Positions 8,142 to 16,292 of a stretch of 64,000 bases of DNA are shown piece by piece (the first letter of the stretch is position 1; every line of letters starts with the position of its first letter). The position numbers and the translations under genes are program-made. Below the pieces are notes generated by a model. The model did not search any database and was not told the origin of the DNA. It saw nothing but the letters and a program-made list of their open reading frames with translations. The DNA is from Kumtagia yinganensis. GTDB lineage: Bacteria; Pseudomonadota; Alphaproteobacteria; Rhizobiales; Rhizobiaceae. Location: positions 186,001-250,000 of the forward strand of contig NZ_JBEBMH010000008.1 in NCBI RefSeq assembly GCF_040081985.1, written 5' to 3'.

Positions 8142-8945
8142 ATGACTTCCTCAAACAACATCTTCCGCGACGTCGGCTTCTGCATCCTGTTCTTCACACG
8201 GCTGCCGCTTCCGGAACTCCCCCTCGCCGACCGGAAACTCTCCGAGGCGATCTGGGCCGCGCCGGTAGCCGGATGGGTTGTGGCGCTGATCGGCGGCGTT
8301 GTTTTCTGGATGGCGAACGGGCTCGGCGTACCGGCGGGGCCGGCGGCGGCGCTGACGCTGGCAGCGACGATGCTTGCCACCGGATGCCTGCACGAAGACG
8401 GGCTTTCGGACACGGCGGACGGATTCGGCGGCGGCAGGACTCGCGAGCGAATCCTCGAAATCATGCGTGACAGCCGCATCGGAGCGTTCGGGGCATGCGC
8501 GCTGGCGCTGTCGATCCTGCTGCGCTGGAGCGTGTTGACGGCGTTGGCGGCGGACCCAGCGGATGCGGCAACGGGAACGAACGGGCCCGCGTATGACGCC
8601 TCGACCGTCGTGTTTGTTACTTTGCTTGCGGCCCATGGTGCTTCGCGCGCGCTGCTGCCTATATTTCTGCGGCTGTTGCCCCCGGCGCGCACCGACGGCT
8701 TGTCGGCGGGCGCCGGAACCGTCGACCAGGCGACGGCCGGCGCGGCACTTGCGCTGGGGTTGCTGTCGCTGCTGGCGCTCGGTCTTTCCGTAGCCATCGT
8801 CTCCGCGGTCGTGCTGGCCGCGGCGTTCTCCGCCTTCCGCGCGCTCTGCCTGAACAAGATCGGCGGGCAGACCGGCGACACCGCCGGCGCCCTTCAGCAG
8901 ACCGCCGAAATCCTTGTTCTGCTCGTTGCGTCAGCCGTTTTCTGA
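8142..8945 (+). CDS. cobS: Adenosylcobinamide-GDP ribazoletransferase (cobalamin synthase, CobS/CobV)
   Basis: Membrane enzyme that joins adenosylcobinamide-GDP with alpha-ribazole to make the nucleotide loop of cobalamin. The 267-residue product contains FCILFFTRLPLP at the start and the conserved acidic motif GCLHEDGLSDTADGFGGG, followed by RERILEIMRDSRIGAFG. Several hydrophobic helices follow. The ATG at 8142 is chosen because the family signature begins just after it; the frame runs upstream into the cobB end. It is called cobV in Pseudomonas denitrificans naming. Confidence 0.93.
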   Translation: MTSSNNIFRDVGFCILFFTRLPLPELPLADRKLSEAIWAAPVAGWVVALIGGVVFWMANGLGVPAGPAAALTLAATMLATGCLHEDGLSDTADGFGGGRTRERILEIMRDSRIGAFGACALALSILLRWSVLTALAADPADAATGTNGPAYDASTVVFVTLLAAHGASRALLPIFLRLLPPARTDGLSAGAGTVDQATAGAALALGLLSLLALGLSVAIVSAVVLAAAFSAFRALCLNKIGGQTGDTAGALQQTAEILVLLVASAVF

Positions 8946-8969
8946 CCCGTTTCCGAAAGGGGAATCTCC

Positions 8970-9986
8970 ATGAATTTCGCATCCCTCGAAGCCTTGCGCG
9001 CCGCTTGCCAGGACCTGCCGACCGGCGATCCGAAGGCGGCCGAAGCTGTCGCACGCCGCCAGGACACGCTGACAAAACCGCAGGGAAGCCTGGGCCGGCT
9101 GGAAACGCTGGTCGCCTGGCTGGCGCGCTGGCAGGGCTGCGAGGTGCCGAAACTCGACAAGGTCAAGGTGATCGTCTTCGCCGGCTCGCATGGCGTCACC
9201 GCGCAGGGCGTGTCCGCCTTCCCGCCGGAGGTGACCGCGCAGATGGTGGGCAACTTCGCCGCGGGCGGCGCCGCTATCAACCAGCTCGCGAAGATGGCCG
9301 GGGCCGAACTAGACATCATCCCGCTCGACATCGAGCGTCCGACCGCCGATTTCACCCTGGCGCCGGCCATGGACGAGCAGCAGTTTCTTGCCGCGATCGG
9401 CACCGGCTACGATGCGGTCGAGGACGGCACGGACCTGCTCTGCTTCGGCGAGATGGGCATCGGCAACACGACCGCCGCCGCGGCCATCGCCTCAGCACTG
9501 TTCGGCGGCGTCGACCAATGGGTGGGGCGCGGCACCGGCGTTGACGACGCGGGGCTGGGCCGCAAGACGGCGGCGATCGAGGTGGCGATGAAGCTGCACG
9601 GAGCGGTGCTGCACGACCCGCTGAAGGCTGCGGCGGCGGTCGGCGGGCGCGAACTCGCGGCAATCATGGGCGCTACGCTCGCCGCTCGCCATAAGGGCAT
9701 TCCCGTGCTGCTCGACGGCTTCGTCTGCACGGCGGCGGTGGCGCCGATGGTGCGGCTGCATTCGCACGGGCTGGATCACGCGGTCGCGGCGCATGTGTCG
9801 GCCGAATCCGGACATCGCGGCCTGCTCACGGCGATGAATCTGAAGCCGCTTCTCGACCTCGGCATGCGGCTCGGCGAAGGGTCCGGCGCATGTCTGGCCG
9901 TCAACATCCTGCGTTCGGCGCTTGCCTGCCACACGGGCATGGCGAGTTTCGCGGATGCCGGCGTGTCGGAGAAGGCGGCGACTTAG
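8970..9986 (+). CDS. cobT: Nicotinate-nucleotide--dimethylbenzimidazole phosphoribosyltransferase
   Basis: Makes alpha-ribazole phosphate from dimethylbenzimidazole and nicotinate mononucleotide for the lower ligand of cobalamin. The 338-residue sequence has DTLTKPQGSLGRLE, FAGSHGVTAQGVSAFPPEV, GEMGIGNTTAAAAI and, near the end, LGEGSGACLAVNIL whose glutamate (E303) corresponds to the family's catalytic base. A clear ribosome site (GAAAGGGG) precedes the ATG at 8970. It follows cobS by 24 bases. It is named cobU in the P. denitrificans scheme. Confidence 0.95.
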   Translation: MNFASLEALRAACQDLPTGDPKAAEAVARRQDTLTKPQGSLGRLETLVAWLARWQGCEVPKLDKVKVIVFAGSHGVTAQGVSAFPPEVTAQMVGNFAAGGAAINQLAKMAGAELDIIPLDIERPTADFTLAPAMDEQQFLAAIGTGYDAVEDGTDLLCFGEMGIGNTTAAAAIASALFGGVDQWVGRGTGVDDAGLGRKTAAIEVAMKLHGAVLHDPLKAAAAVGGRELAAIMGATLAARHKGIPVLLDGFVCTAAVAPMVRLHSHGLDHAVAAHVSAESGHRGLLTAMNLKPLLDLGMRLGEGSGACLAVNILRSALACHTGMASFADAGVSEKAAT

Positions 9987-10057
9987 CGCTTGCGGGAACC
10001 TTCGCCGTCGGTGCCGCGTTGGTGGGTGATTGACCCTCACCGCGCAAGGACATGATG

Positions 10058-10369
10058 ATGGCTTCCACCTTCTCGAAATTCCGCGACGACATGACCGAAG
10101 AACTCGAAGACCAGGTGGCGCGGCTGCAGAAGGAAGTCAAAGTGCTGCGCAAGGCGCTGGGAAAGCGCGGCGCGGCCGCCTACGACGACACGCGCGAGAC
10201 AGCGTCGGATATTTACGACGAGATTGCCGCTCGGGTCGGCGACGCCATGCCGATGATCCAGAAGCAATCGCGCGTGGTGAAGCGCGCGGCCAGCGACCAC
10301 CCGCTGACGACGGCTGTGGTAGGCCTGGCGGTCGTCGGACTGGTGGTGGGCCTGCTGTCGCGCCGGTAG
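10058..10369 (+). CDS. DUF883/ElaB-YqjD-like membrane-anchored protein
   Basis: A small protein of about 103 residues with a charged, coiled-coil-like N-terminal part (EELEDQVARLQKEVKVLRKAL), a middle amphipathic segment and one C-terminal membrane helix (HPLTTAVVGLAVVGLVVGLL) ending in two arginines. This layout matches ElaB/YqjD relatives, which tether ribosomes or other factors to the inner membrane in enterobacteria; that role is not shown here. Three ATG codons occur in a row at 10052, 10055 and 10058. The purine run AAGGA at 10046-10050 gives normal spacing only to the third. It converges on the SH3 gene with 12 bases between stops. Confidence 0.75.
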   Translation: MASTFSKFRDDMTEELEDQVARLQKEVKVLRKALGKRGAAAYDDTRETASDIYDEIAARVGDAMPMIQKQSRVVKRAASDHPLTTAVVGLAVVGLVVGLLSRR

Positions 10370-10381
10370 ACCGATTCAGAA

Positions 10382-11212
10382 TCAGAAATAGCACTGCGGG
10401 CCTTTGCCCTTGGCGTAGGCGCTGCGTTCGCCGCACTGCTTGCCGTTGAGCATCAGATCGTAGGGACATTGGCAGTCGCCCTCCTGCGGAGCGCGGGCCG
10501 GACGCAGGGCGCCCCACATCGACTTGTCCTCCGGCAGCGAGATGGGCACGGCGGCGGGTATCGCCTCCGGCTCTTCGACGGCGGCTTGCGCCGGTTCCGG
10601 ATCGGGCGCGACGTTTTCCTTGGGCCGTGGCGCTAAGGCGATTTCGGGCGCAGGCGCGGCCTGCGGTGCCGGTCTGGGAACGACAGCCACCGCCGGCGTC
10701 GGTTTTGCCGAATCGGCGGGCTGCGCGACGGAACCGGGACCAACCCTCAGATAATCGCCATGCACCCAGCCGACCATGCCGTCGACCGAGACTTTTCGCC
10801 ACTTGCCCTCGGTGACGCTCGCCTCGACCGTCTGCCCGCCCTTGAGCGTCGCCACGACGGCGCTGGTGGTGCTGGCTTCCTTGCGCAGGCGCACCTTCTC
10901 CGTGGTTCGCAGCGTCTCGGAGCGGGCGGCAACCGGCCTTTCCGGGCGCGGGATCGAGGCGGTGATGATTTCCGACGGTTTCGGCATGGGAGCGGCAGCA
11001 AGCGACGGCGCGGGCTCGGACTTCTTCTTCTCGACCGAAGCCTGCTCGTCGCGCTGGCGCTGCCAGTGCTCGCGCTTCGGCGGCTCCTGGGTCATCGCCC
11101 ATACGCCGGCTGCCACCGCGCCGAGGACGAGCCATCGCAATCGCGGAAGCTTCATCATGGAGCTTACCGAGAATTTCGAACGGGACTTTGCTTTTGCCGG
11201 TTTCTTGGCCAT
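10382..11212 (-). CDS. Bacterial SH3-domain protein with N-terminal membrane anchor
   Basis: Predicted 276-residue envelope protein. A lysine-rich start is followed by a single membrane helix (LRWLVLGAVAAGVWAM), a proline/alanine-rich linker, then an SH3b domain (KVRLRKEASTTSAVVATLKG through GMVGWVHGDYLRVG). A second low-complexity linker leads to a short C-terminal cysteine segment (CQCPYDLMLNGKQCGERSA). SH3b domains of this type often bind cell-wall material; the ligand here is unknown. The start at 11212 (MAKKPAKAKS) is preferred over an upstream codon at 11254. A perfect 19-base palindrome begins at the start codon. Confidence 0.75.
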   Translation of the reverse strand: MAKKPAKAKSRSKFSVSSMMKLPRLRWLVLGAVAAGVWAMTQEPPKREHWQRQRDEQASVEKKKSEPAPSLAAAPMPKPSEIITASIPRPERPVAARSETLRTTEKVRLRKEASTTSAVVATLKGGQTVEASVTEGKWRKVSVDGMVGWVHGDYLRVGPGSVAQPADSAKPTPAVAVVPRPAPQAAPAPEIALAPRPKENVAPDPEPAQAAVEEPEAIPAAVPISLPEDKSMWGALRPARAPQEGDCQCPYDLMLNGKQCGERSAYAKGKGPQCYF

Positions 11213-11230
11213 GCGTTCATCATGAACGCA
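11212..11230. promoter_or_regulatory. 19-base palindrome at the SH3 gene start
   Basis: TGCGTTCAT, one base, ATGAACGCA: two perfect 9-base arms. It covers the first base of the SH3 start codon and the bases just upstream. It could be an operator or an RNA hairpin hiding the start codon. No regulator gene is adjacent, so function is only inferred. Confidence 0.4.
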
Positions 11231-11313
11231 ATGACTTAAGGCTTGGTTTACCACGATCGCCGGTTGCCGCTGGACCAGCCTTTCACGGCAGCTAGCCGTT
11301 GCAAGGGGCGGCG

Positions 11314-12213
11314 ATGACTGCCAAACGGCCCGCCATGGCGACGCAATCGAACCTCAAGGCGGCATTCTGGATGGGATGCTCGCTGGCCTGCATGATCCTG
11401 ATGACCTGGGCCGGCCGCGAGACGACCAAGCAGCTCGACGTCTTCCAGGTCATGGAAATGCGTTCGCTGATCGGGCTTGTCATGCTTTATCCGCTCGTGC
11501 ATCTGGCCGGCGGGTTTCGGGCCATGTCGACACGGCGGCCCTTGCAGCATATCGGCCGCAACATCGCGCACTATACCGGCCAGTTCTCATGGCTGGTGGC
11601 GCTGACGATGATCCCGCTGGCGCAACTCATTGCCATCGAATTCACCACGCCCATCTGGACGGCGCTACTCGCCATGGCGTTCCTTGGCGAGCGCATGACC
11701 ACACCGAAAACCGTCGCCGTGGCGCTCGGCCTGATCGGCGTCATCGTGATCGTGCGGCCGGGGGTCGGCAATCTCGAAGCGGGCCACATGATCGTGCTGG
11801 GCGCCGCCGTGGCCTTCGGCGTCTCGATGACCATGACCAAGTCGCTGACGCGTACCGAATCGGTGGTCAGGATCATCTTCTGGATGCTGGTGATTCAATC
11901 GGTGATCGGCCTGGTGCCGGCGATTCTCGTCTGGCGCACGCCGAGCGTCGATATCTGGCCATGGATCTTGGTCATCGCCTTCGGCGGCTCATACGCGCAC
12001 TACTGCATGGCGCAGGCGTTGTCGCACGCCGATGCAACCGTAGTCACGCCCATGGATTTCCTGCGCGTTCCGGCCACCGCGGCGCTCGGCTATTTCGCCT
12101 ACGCGGAGAAGATCGACCTGTTCACGGTGCTGGGAACCATGCTCATCCTGTCGGGCAACCTCGTCAACCTCGCCATAAGGCGCAAGGCAGCGGAGCCGGT
12201 GGAGGTTCCTTAG
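11314..12213 (+). CDS. EamA/DMT-superfamily membrane transporter
   Basis: A 299-residue inner-membrane protein with about ten hydrophobic helices arranged as two EamA repeats, the fold of drug/metabolite exporters such as RhaT and YdcZ relatives. Landmarks are RSLIGLVMLYPLVH, IPLAQLIAIEFTTPIWTALL (the conserved end of repeat one) and GSYAHYCMAQALSHADATVV in repeat two. The substrate cannot be read from sequence. The ATG at 11314 follows an AAGGGG ribosome site; an upstream in-frame codon at 11299 lacks one. It diverges from the SH3 gene. Confidence 0.82.
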   Translation: MTAKRPAMATQSNLKAAFWMGCSLACMILMTWAGRETTKQLDVFQVMEMRSLIGLVMLYPLVHLAGGFRAMSTRRPLQHIGRNIAHYTGQFSWLVALTMIPLAQLIAIEFTTPIWTALLAMAFLGERMTTPKTVAVALGLIGVIVIVRPGVGNLEAGHMIVLGAAVAFGVSMTMTKSLTRTESVVRIIFWMLVIQSVIGLVPAILVWRTPSVDIWPWILVIAFGGSYAHYCMAQALSHADATVVTPMDFLRVPATAALGYFAYAEKIDLFTVLGTMLILSGNLVNLAIRRKAAEPVEVP

Positions 12214-12233
12214 TTCATGCTTAGTGCATGAAC
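12213..12233 (+). terminator. Hairpin after the EamA transporter gene
   Basis: GTTCATGC, five bases, GCATGAAC gives a perfect 8-base stem that begins at the last base of the EamA stop codon. There is no T-run after it, so factor-independent termination is uncertain; it may instead protect the 3' end of the mRNA. Confidence 0.4.
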
Positions 12234-12393
12234 GGCGAAGCACGGTGCGCAGGATGGACTGGTCGGGGCAGGATGTCGGCAGGTGCAGGCGGATTTGGGT
12301 CTTCATCTCGACCACCCGCGCGGCGACCTTGATGAGGCGCAATCGCAGCGTGTCGAATTGAGCGCCGGCGAAGCCGAGCGATGGCTGATGCTC
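12232..12393 (-). pseudogene. Transposase C-terminal remnant (IS1380-like)
   Basis: On the minus strand a short open stretch reads QFDTLRLRLIKVAARVVEMK and then TQIRLHLPTSCPDQSILR. This strongly resembles the C-terminal end of IS1380/DDE-type transposases as I remember them. Nothing recognisable as the catalytic core or the N-terminus is present, and the frame runs straight through into antisense sequence of the EamA gene, so it is a decayed fragment. It sits at the junction between normal high-GC sequence and the AT-richer hydroxylase gene. A protein search would be decisive. Confidence 0.6.
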
Positions 12394-12677
12394 GGTCGAT
12401 AGACTAGAGGATGAATGGTTACGTCTTAAAGGTGCCCGTCGATCTTTGAAGCTATCTGGTCGGTGTGCAGCCGCAAAACTATGGTCCTTTCGCAACGGCA
12501 TCTGGACGGGTGGATTGATTCTAGCGGCACTTTCATGCACCACCAAATGCTCCTCCCCGCATCAGGCTCAGGTTTTAGGCTCGCGGCTATAATCGCCGCT
12601 GATCTAGGTCGAGCAGCAGCGGAAAGGACAGAGCTTCCAGAATCATCCGACGTCGATCACTCCCATGGTGCACCGCC
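12394..12677. other. Intergenic region before the hydroxylase gene
   Basis: About 280 bases with no convincing gene and clearly lower GC than the flanks. It follows the transposase remnant and leads into the hydroxylase start. No clear ribosome site, repeat or terminator was seen; any promoter for the hydroxylase should lie here. Confidence 0.5.
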
Positions 12678-13595
12678 ATGGAGTTGATAGAGTATGGGTT
12701 GGGGAAAATAGGCAGTTTTCTCTACGGCACCTATTATGTGAACATTCATCAAACGGCGCTTGGGTTCGCCATCTATTTGGCTCTGGTCTTGGCAGTCTTC
12801 GCCGTTGAACTCGTCTATGTCGACTACGGCAAGTCCGGTTTTCGTCGTATATTCTTTGCACGAAGCAAATCGACGATTACCGACATTGTATTTTTTGTCC
12901 TTCAGACCACTGGAATGATCGCGCTATTCGCCGCCTTTTCATCTCTGGGCCTATCTTATTTCATCACGAAGTCAGCCCAGGGTCTCACTCCTCTGAATCT
13001 CGGAAATTACCTGCCGGGATGGGCGCATGTCATCCTGTTTCTGGTCTTGTCCGACTTCCTTTGTTACTGGCAGCACCGACTTATGCATTGGTCGCCGGCA
13101 CTGTGGCGCTTGCATGAGTTCCATCACGCTGCCGAGGAATTCAATGCGTTGACCGCGCATCGCGAGCATCCGCTTGAGAAGGCAATCAGCATGGTGGTAT
13201 TGCTCGCTCCAGCGTTGGTGATTGGCCTGCCGACTGGTGAATTCACCACGGTCCTGCTGATTTTCGGAGCAGTCGGATTTGTCAAGCACAGTGCCATTCC
13301 CTGGCATGGTCGGTTTGGGAAATATGTCATTCAGTCAGCACGCGATCACTCTGTTCACCATTCGAAGCTAAGCGAGCACCGTAATCGGAACTTTGCCAAT
13401 TATTTCCCGATTTGGGACCACATGTTCGCGACCTACTACGACGGTGCTGTGATCGAAGTCGAACTTGGTCTAGACAGGGCTTACTTCAATCGGAGCGATC
13501 CCGTGCGCGAAAGTATCGCAACCGAGATCCGCTTTGTCCGACGAGCATTGAAAGGCATGAAGACACAAGTTGTGCATATCAGACGACAGCTCTGA
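12678..13595 (+). CDS. Fatty acid hydroxylase / sterol desaturase family membrane protein
   Basis: A 305-residue integral membrane di-iron oxygenase candidate. Histidine clusters that would hold the two irons are visible: HRLMH at residues 133-137, HEFHH at 146-150, then HREHP and a later HHSKLSEHRN box followed by WDHMF. Hydrophobic helices flank the first cluster. Family members hydroxylate or desaturate fatty acids, sterols, carotenoids or lipid A; the substrate is not evident. Base composition and codon use (many TTT, ATT and AAA codons) are unlike the neighbours, and a transposase remnant lies upstream, which suggests acquisition by transfer. The ribosome site is weak. Confidence 0.85.
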   Translation: MELIEYGLGKIGSFLYGTYYVNIHQTALGFAIYLALVLAVFAVELVYVDYGKSGFRRIFFARSKSTITDIVFFVLQTTGMIALFAAFSSLGLSYFITKSAQGLTPLNLGNYLPGWAHVILFLVLSDFLCYWQHRLMHWSPALWRLHEFHHAAEEFNALTAHREHPLEKAISMVVLLAPALVIGLPTGEFTTVLLIFGAVGFVKHSAIPWHGRFGKYVIQSARDHSVHHSKLSEHRNRNFANYFPIWDHMFATYYDGAVIEVELGLDRAYFNRSDPVRESIATEIRFVRRALKGMKTQVVHIRRQL

Positions 13596-13645
13596 GTGTC
13601 CGTCCGGTAACTTCATGATGAATTACAGAGCCTTCTGAATTAGCC

Positions 13646-14383
13646 CTATCCGTGCGCTTGCAGCGCAGCCCGCACCCGCTCGACACCGTTGATGATAACC
13701 GCCTCCATCGCATCGCGCGCGCCGTCGACGTCGCGGCGACGGATGGCGTCGACGATGCTGCTATGCGTCGACTGCGCCTTCTGAATCTCGCGCGGGTCGG
13801 CGCTGGGCGATGACAGCTTGAAGACGCCGACGAGGGCGGCCTCGATCAGGCTGCCGACCGAACGCATGAACGGGTTGCGCGAGGCCTCAGCCACCGCGAG
13901 ATGAAAGCGGAGATCGGCCATGGCGTGGGATTCGGCGGTGTGGTCGGCCTCGCCCATGTCCGTGGCCAGCCGCTCCAGCGCGGCAATATCGTCCGCGGTC
14001 GCATGCCGGGCGGCGAGCCCCGCGGCATAGGGCTCGAAGGCCAGCCTAATCTCGCTGAGGTGGACGAGGAAGGCTTCGTCGATGCCCGCCTCGAAATGCC
14101 AGTTTAGGATATCGGGGTCGAACAGGCTCCAGCTATCGCGGCTGGTGACTTTCGTGCCGATGCGGGCGCGCGGCACGATCAGGCCTTTTGCCGCCAGCGT
14201 CTTCAGCGCCTCGCGCAGCACCGTGCGCGAAACGCCGAAGCGGGCCATCAGTTCGGTATCGCCCGGCAGTGTGTCGCCGGTGGGGATGATGCCGGAAACG
14301 ATGTCGCGGCCGAGCGAATCGACGATGTGCGCGTGGTTGGTGCGCAGCCTCTGGCCGGAGATCACCGTCTGCAGCAGCCCCAT
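13646..14383 (-). CDS. FadR/GntR-family transcriptional regulator (FCD domain)
   Basis: A 245-residue DNA-binding regulator. The winged helix-turn-helix spans roughly residues 10-80 (LGRDIVSGIIPTGDTLPGD, RFGVSRTVLREALKTLAAKG), and the C-terminal all-helical FCD ligand domain includes FHLAVAEASRNPFMRS with its metal-binding histidine region. Relatives sense sugar acids or other carboxylates. It is the last gene of the leftward gguC operon, 44 bases beyond the dehydratase, so it probably controls that operon. A palindrome at 18281-18301 ahead of gguC is a candidate operator. Confidence 0.9.
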   Translation of the reverse strand: MGLLQTVISGQRLRTNHAHIVDSLGRDIVSGIIPTGDTLPGDTELMARFGVSRTVLREALKTLAAKGLIVPRARIGTKVTSRDSWSLFDPDILNWHFEAGIDEAFLVHLSEIRLAFEPYAAGLAARHATADDIAALERLATDMGEADHTAESHAMADLRFHLAVAEASRNPFMRSVGSLIEAALVGVFKLSSPSADPREIQKAQSTHSSIVDAIRRRDVDGARDAMEAVIINGVERVRAALQAHG

Positions 14384-14427
14384 CGTCGATCTTATCGAGC
14401 CTCCATTAGCGCTTTCTCGAACAGCCC

Positions 14428-16257
14428 TCAGTGATTGTCACGCGGAATACCCATCGTCTGGGCGATGCGCTGGTATTTCACCGCCGGCTCAAGCACAGCA
14501 CCGGTTTCCATCTGGCTGACCATGGAGCGCTGGATTTCCTGCCAGGGCGACTGGTGGGCCGGATATTTGTAGCCGCCATTGGCCTCGAGTTCCGTGCGGC
14601 GGCTTTTCAGTTCCTCGTCGGAGACAAGAATATCGGCCGTGCCCTTGCCGAGATCGATGCGGACACGGTCACCGGTCTTCAATATTGCGAGACCGCCGCC
14701 CGCTGCCGCTTCCGGCGAGGCGTTGAGGATCGAGGGCGAACCCGACGTGCCGGACTGGCGGCCGTCGCCGATGCAAGCGAGCGCCTTGATGCCGCGCTTG
14801 ATCAGGTAGTCGGGCGCACGCATGTTGACGACCTCGGCAGCGCCGGGATAGCCGATCGGGCCGGCGCCGCGCATGAACAGCACCGTATGTTCGTCAATGC
14901 CGAGATCGGGATTGTCGATGCGGGCGTGATAGTCCTCCGGCCCGTCGAACACCACGGCCGGCCCCTCGAACGCATTCGGGTCCTTGGGGTTGGACAGATA
15001 GCGGTCGCGGAATTCCGGCGAGATGCCGCTGAGCTTCATGATCGCCGAGTTGAACAGATTGCCGCGCAGCACGCGGAATCCGGCATGTTCCTTGAGCGGC
15101 TTGTCGATCGTGCGGATGACCCTTTCGTCCATGATCTTGGCGTTGCGGCAATTCTCGCCCATCGTCTTGCCGTTGACGGTGAGTGCGTTCTCGTTGATCA
15201 GGCCCTTGCTCATCAACTGGTTGACGACGGCCGGAACGCCGCCGGCGTGGTGATAGTCCTCGCCGAGATATTCGCCTGTCGGCTGCAGGTTCACCAGCAG
15301 CGGGATGTCCTCGCCATAGGTCTGCCAGTCGTCGATGGTGAGTTCGACACCGACATGGCGAGCGAGGCCGTTGAGATGGATCGGCGCGTTGGTCGAGCCG
15401 CCGATCGCCGAATTGACGCGGATGGCGTTGATAAAGGCCTCGCGGGTCAGGATGTCGGAGGGTTTCAGGTCCTCGTTGACCATTTCGACGGCGCGCTTGC
15501 CCGTGAGATAGGCCATTTCCTGACGGTCGCGGTGCGGTGCCGGGATGGCGGCCGAGCCGGGAAGCTGCATGCCCAGCGCCTCGGCCAGCGAGTTCATCGT
15601 CGTCGCCGTGCCCATGGTGTTGCAGTAGCCGGTGGACGGCGCCGAGGACGCGACCAGCGCGACGAAGCCTGCATAGTCGAGTTCGCCGGCGGCCAGCATC
15701 TCGCGCGCCTTCCACACGATGGTGCCGGAGCCGGTCCGCTCGCCGCGGAACCAGCCATTGAGCATCGGACCGACGGAGAGCGCGATGGCCGGGATGTTGA
15801 CGGTTGCCGCCGCCATCAGGCAGGCCGGCGTGGTCTTGTCGCAGCCGATGGTGAGCACGACGCCGTCGAGCGGGTAGCCGTAGAGCACCTCGACCAGGCC
15901 GAGATAGGCGAGGTTGCGGTCGAGCGCGGCGGTCGGACGTTTTCCCGTCTCCTGGATCGGATGGACGGGGAACTCGAAAGCGATGCCGCCGGCCTCGCGA
16001 ATACCCTCGCGCACGCGCTTGGCGAGATCGAGATGGTGGCGGTTGCAGGGCGACAGGTCTGAACCGGTCTGCGCGATACCGATGATCGGCCGGCCCGATT
16101 GAAATTCCTCCTGGCTGATGCCGAAATTCATGTAGCGCTCGAGGTAAAGCGCCGTCATGTCCGGATTTCCGGGATTGTCGAACCACGCCTGCGACCTGCG
16201 CGTCAGCTTGGCCCCGTTCCAGCTATAGTTGCTACTTCCGTTTCCTGGCTTGCTCAT
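14428..16257 (-). CDS. IlvD/Edd-family sugar-acid dehydratase (arabinonate/xylonate type)
   Basis: A 609-residue iron-sulfur dehydratase. Cysteines expected to bind the cluster are in SDLSPCNRHH, TIGCDKTTPACLM and STGYCNTMGTATTMNS. Later motifs include VNSAIGGSTNAPIHL and ACIGDGRQSGTSGSPSIL, which match pentonate dehydratases more than branched-chain DHAD. It would convert a sugar acid such as L-arabinonate, D-xylonate or D-galactonate to the 2-keto-3-deoxy acid. It lies between a Gfo/Idh sugar dehydrogenase and a FadR-type regulator, downstream of gguC, consistent with oxidative sugar breakdown. The exact sugar is not decided by sequence. Confidence 0.88.
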   Translation of the reverse strand: MSKPGNGSSNYSWNGAKLTRRSQAWFDNPGNPDMTALYLERYMNFGISQEEFQSGRPIIGIAQTGSDLSPCNRHHLDLAKRVREGIREAGGIAFEFPVHPIQETGKRPTAALDRNLAYLGLVEVLYGYPLDGVVLTIGCDKTTPACLMAAATVNIPAIALSVGPMLNGWFRGERTGSGTIVWKAREMLAAGELDYAGFVALVASSAPSTGYCNTMGTATTMNSLAEALGMQLPGSAAIPAPHRDRQEMAYLTGKRAVEMVNEDLKPSDILTREAFINAIRVNSAIGGSTNAPIHLNGLARHVGVELTIDDWQTYGEDIPLLVNLQPTGEYLGEDYHHAGGVPAVVNQLMSKGLINENALTVNGKTMGENCRNAKIMDERVIRTIDKPLKEHAGFRVLRGNLFNSAIMKLSGISPEFRDRYLSNPKDPNAFEGPAVVFDGPEDYHARIDNPDLGIDEHTVLFMRGAGPIGYPGAAEVVNMRAPDYLIKRGIKALACIGDGRQSGTSGSPSILNASPEAAAGGGLAILKTGDRVRIDLGKGTADILVSDEELKSRRTELEANGGYKYPAHQSPWQEIQRSMVSQMETGAVLEPAVKYQRIAQTMGIPRDNH

Positions 16258-16292
16258 CTGCTTGCTTCCTGATCGTTTCCCGATGGTTTTCT

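Noticed and set aside
1..9986. Cobalamin riboswitch for the cob genes
   Set aside because: No B12-box-like conserved element was found in the short spacers; if present it should lie upstream of the window.
14431..16062. 543-residue plus-strand open frame opposite the IlvD/Edd dehydratase
   Set aside because: Antisense of a complete iron-sulfur dehydratase with all its motifs; no domain of its own.
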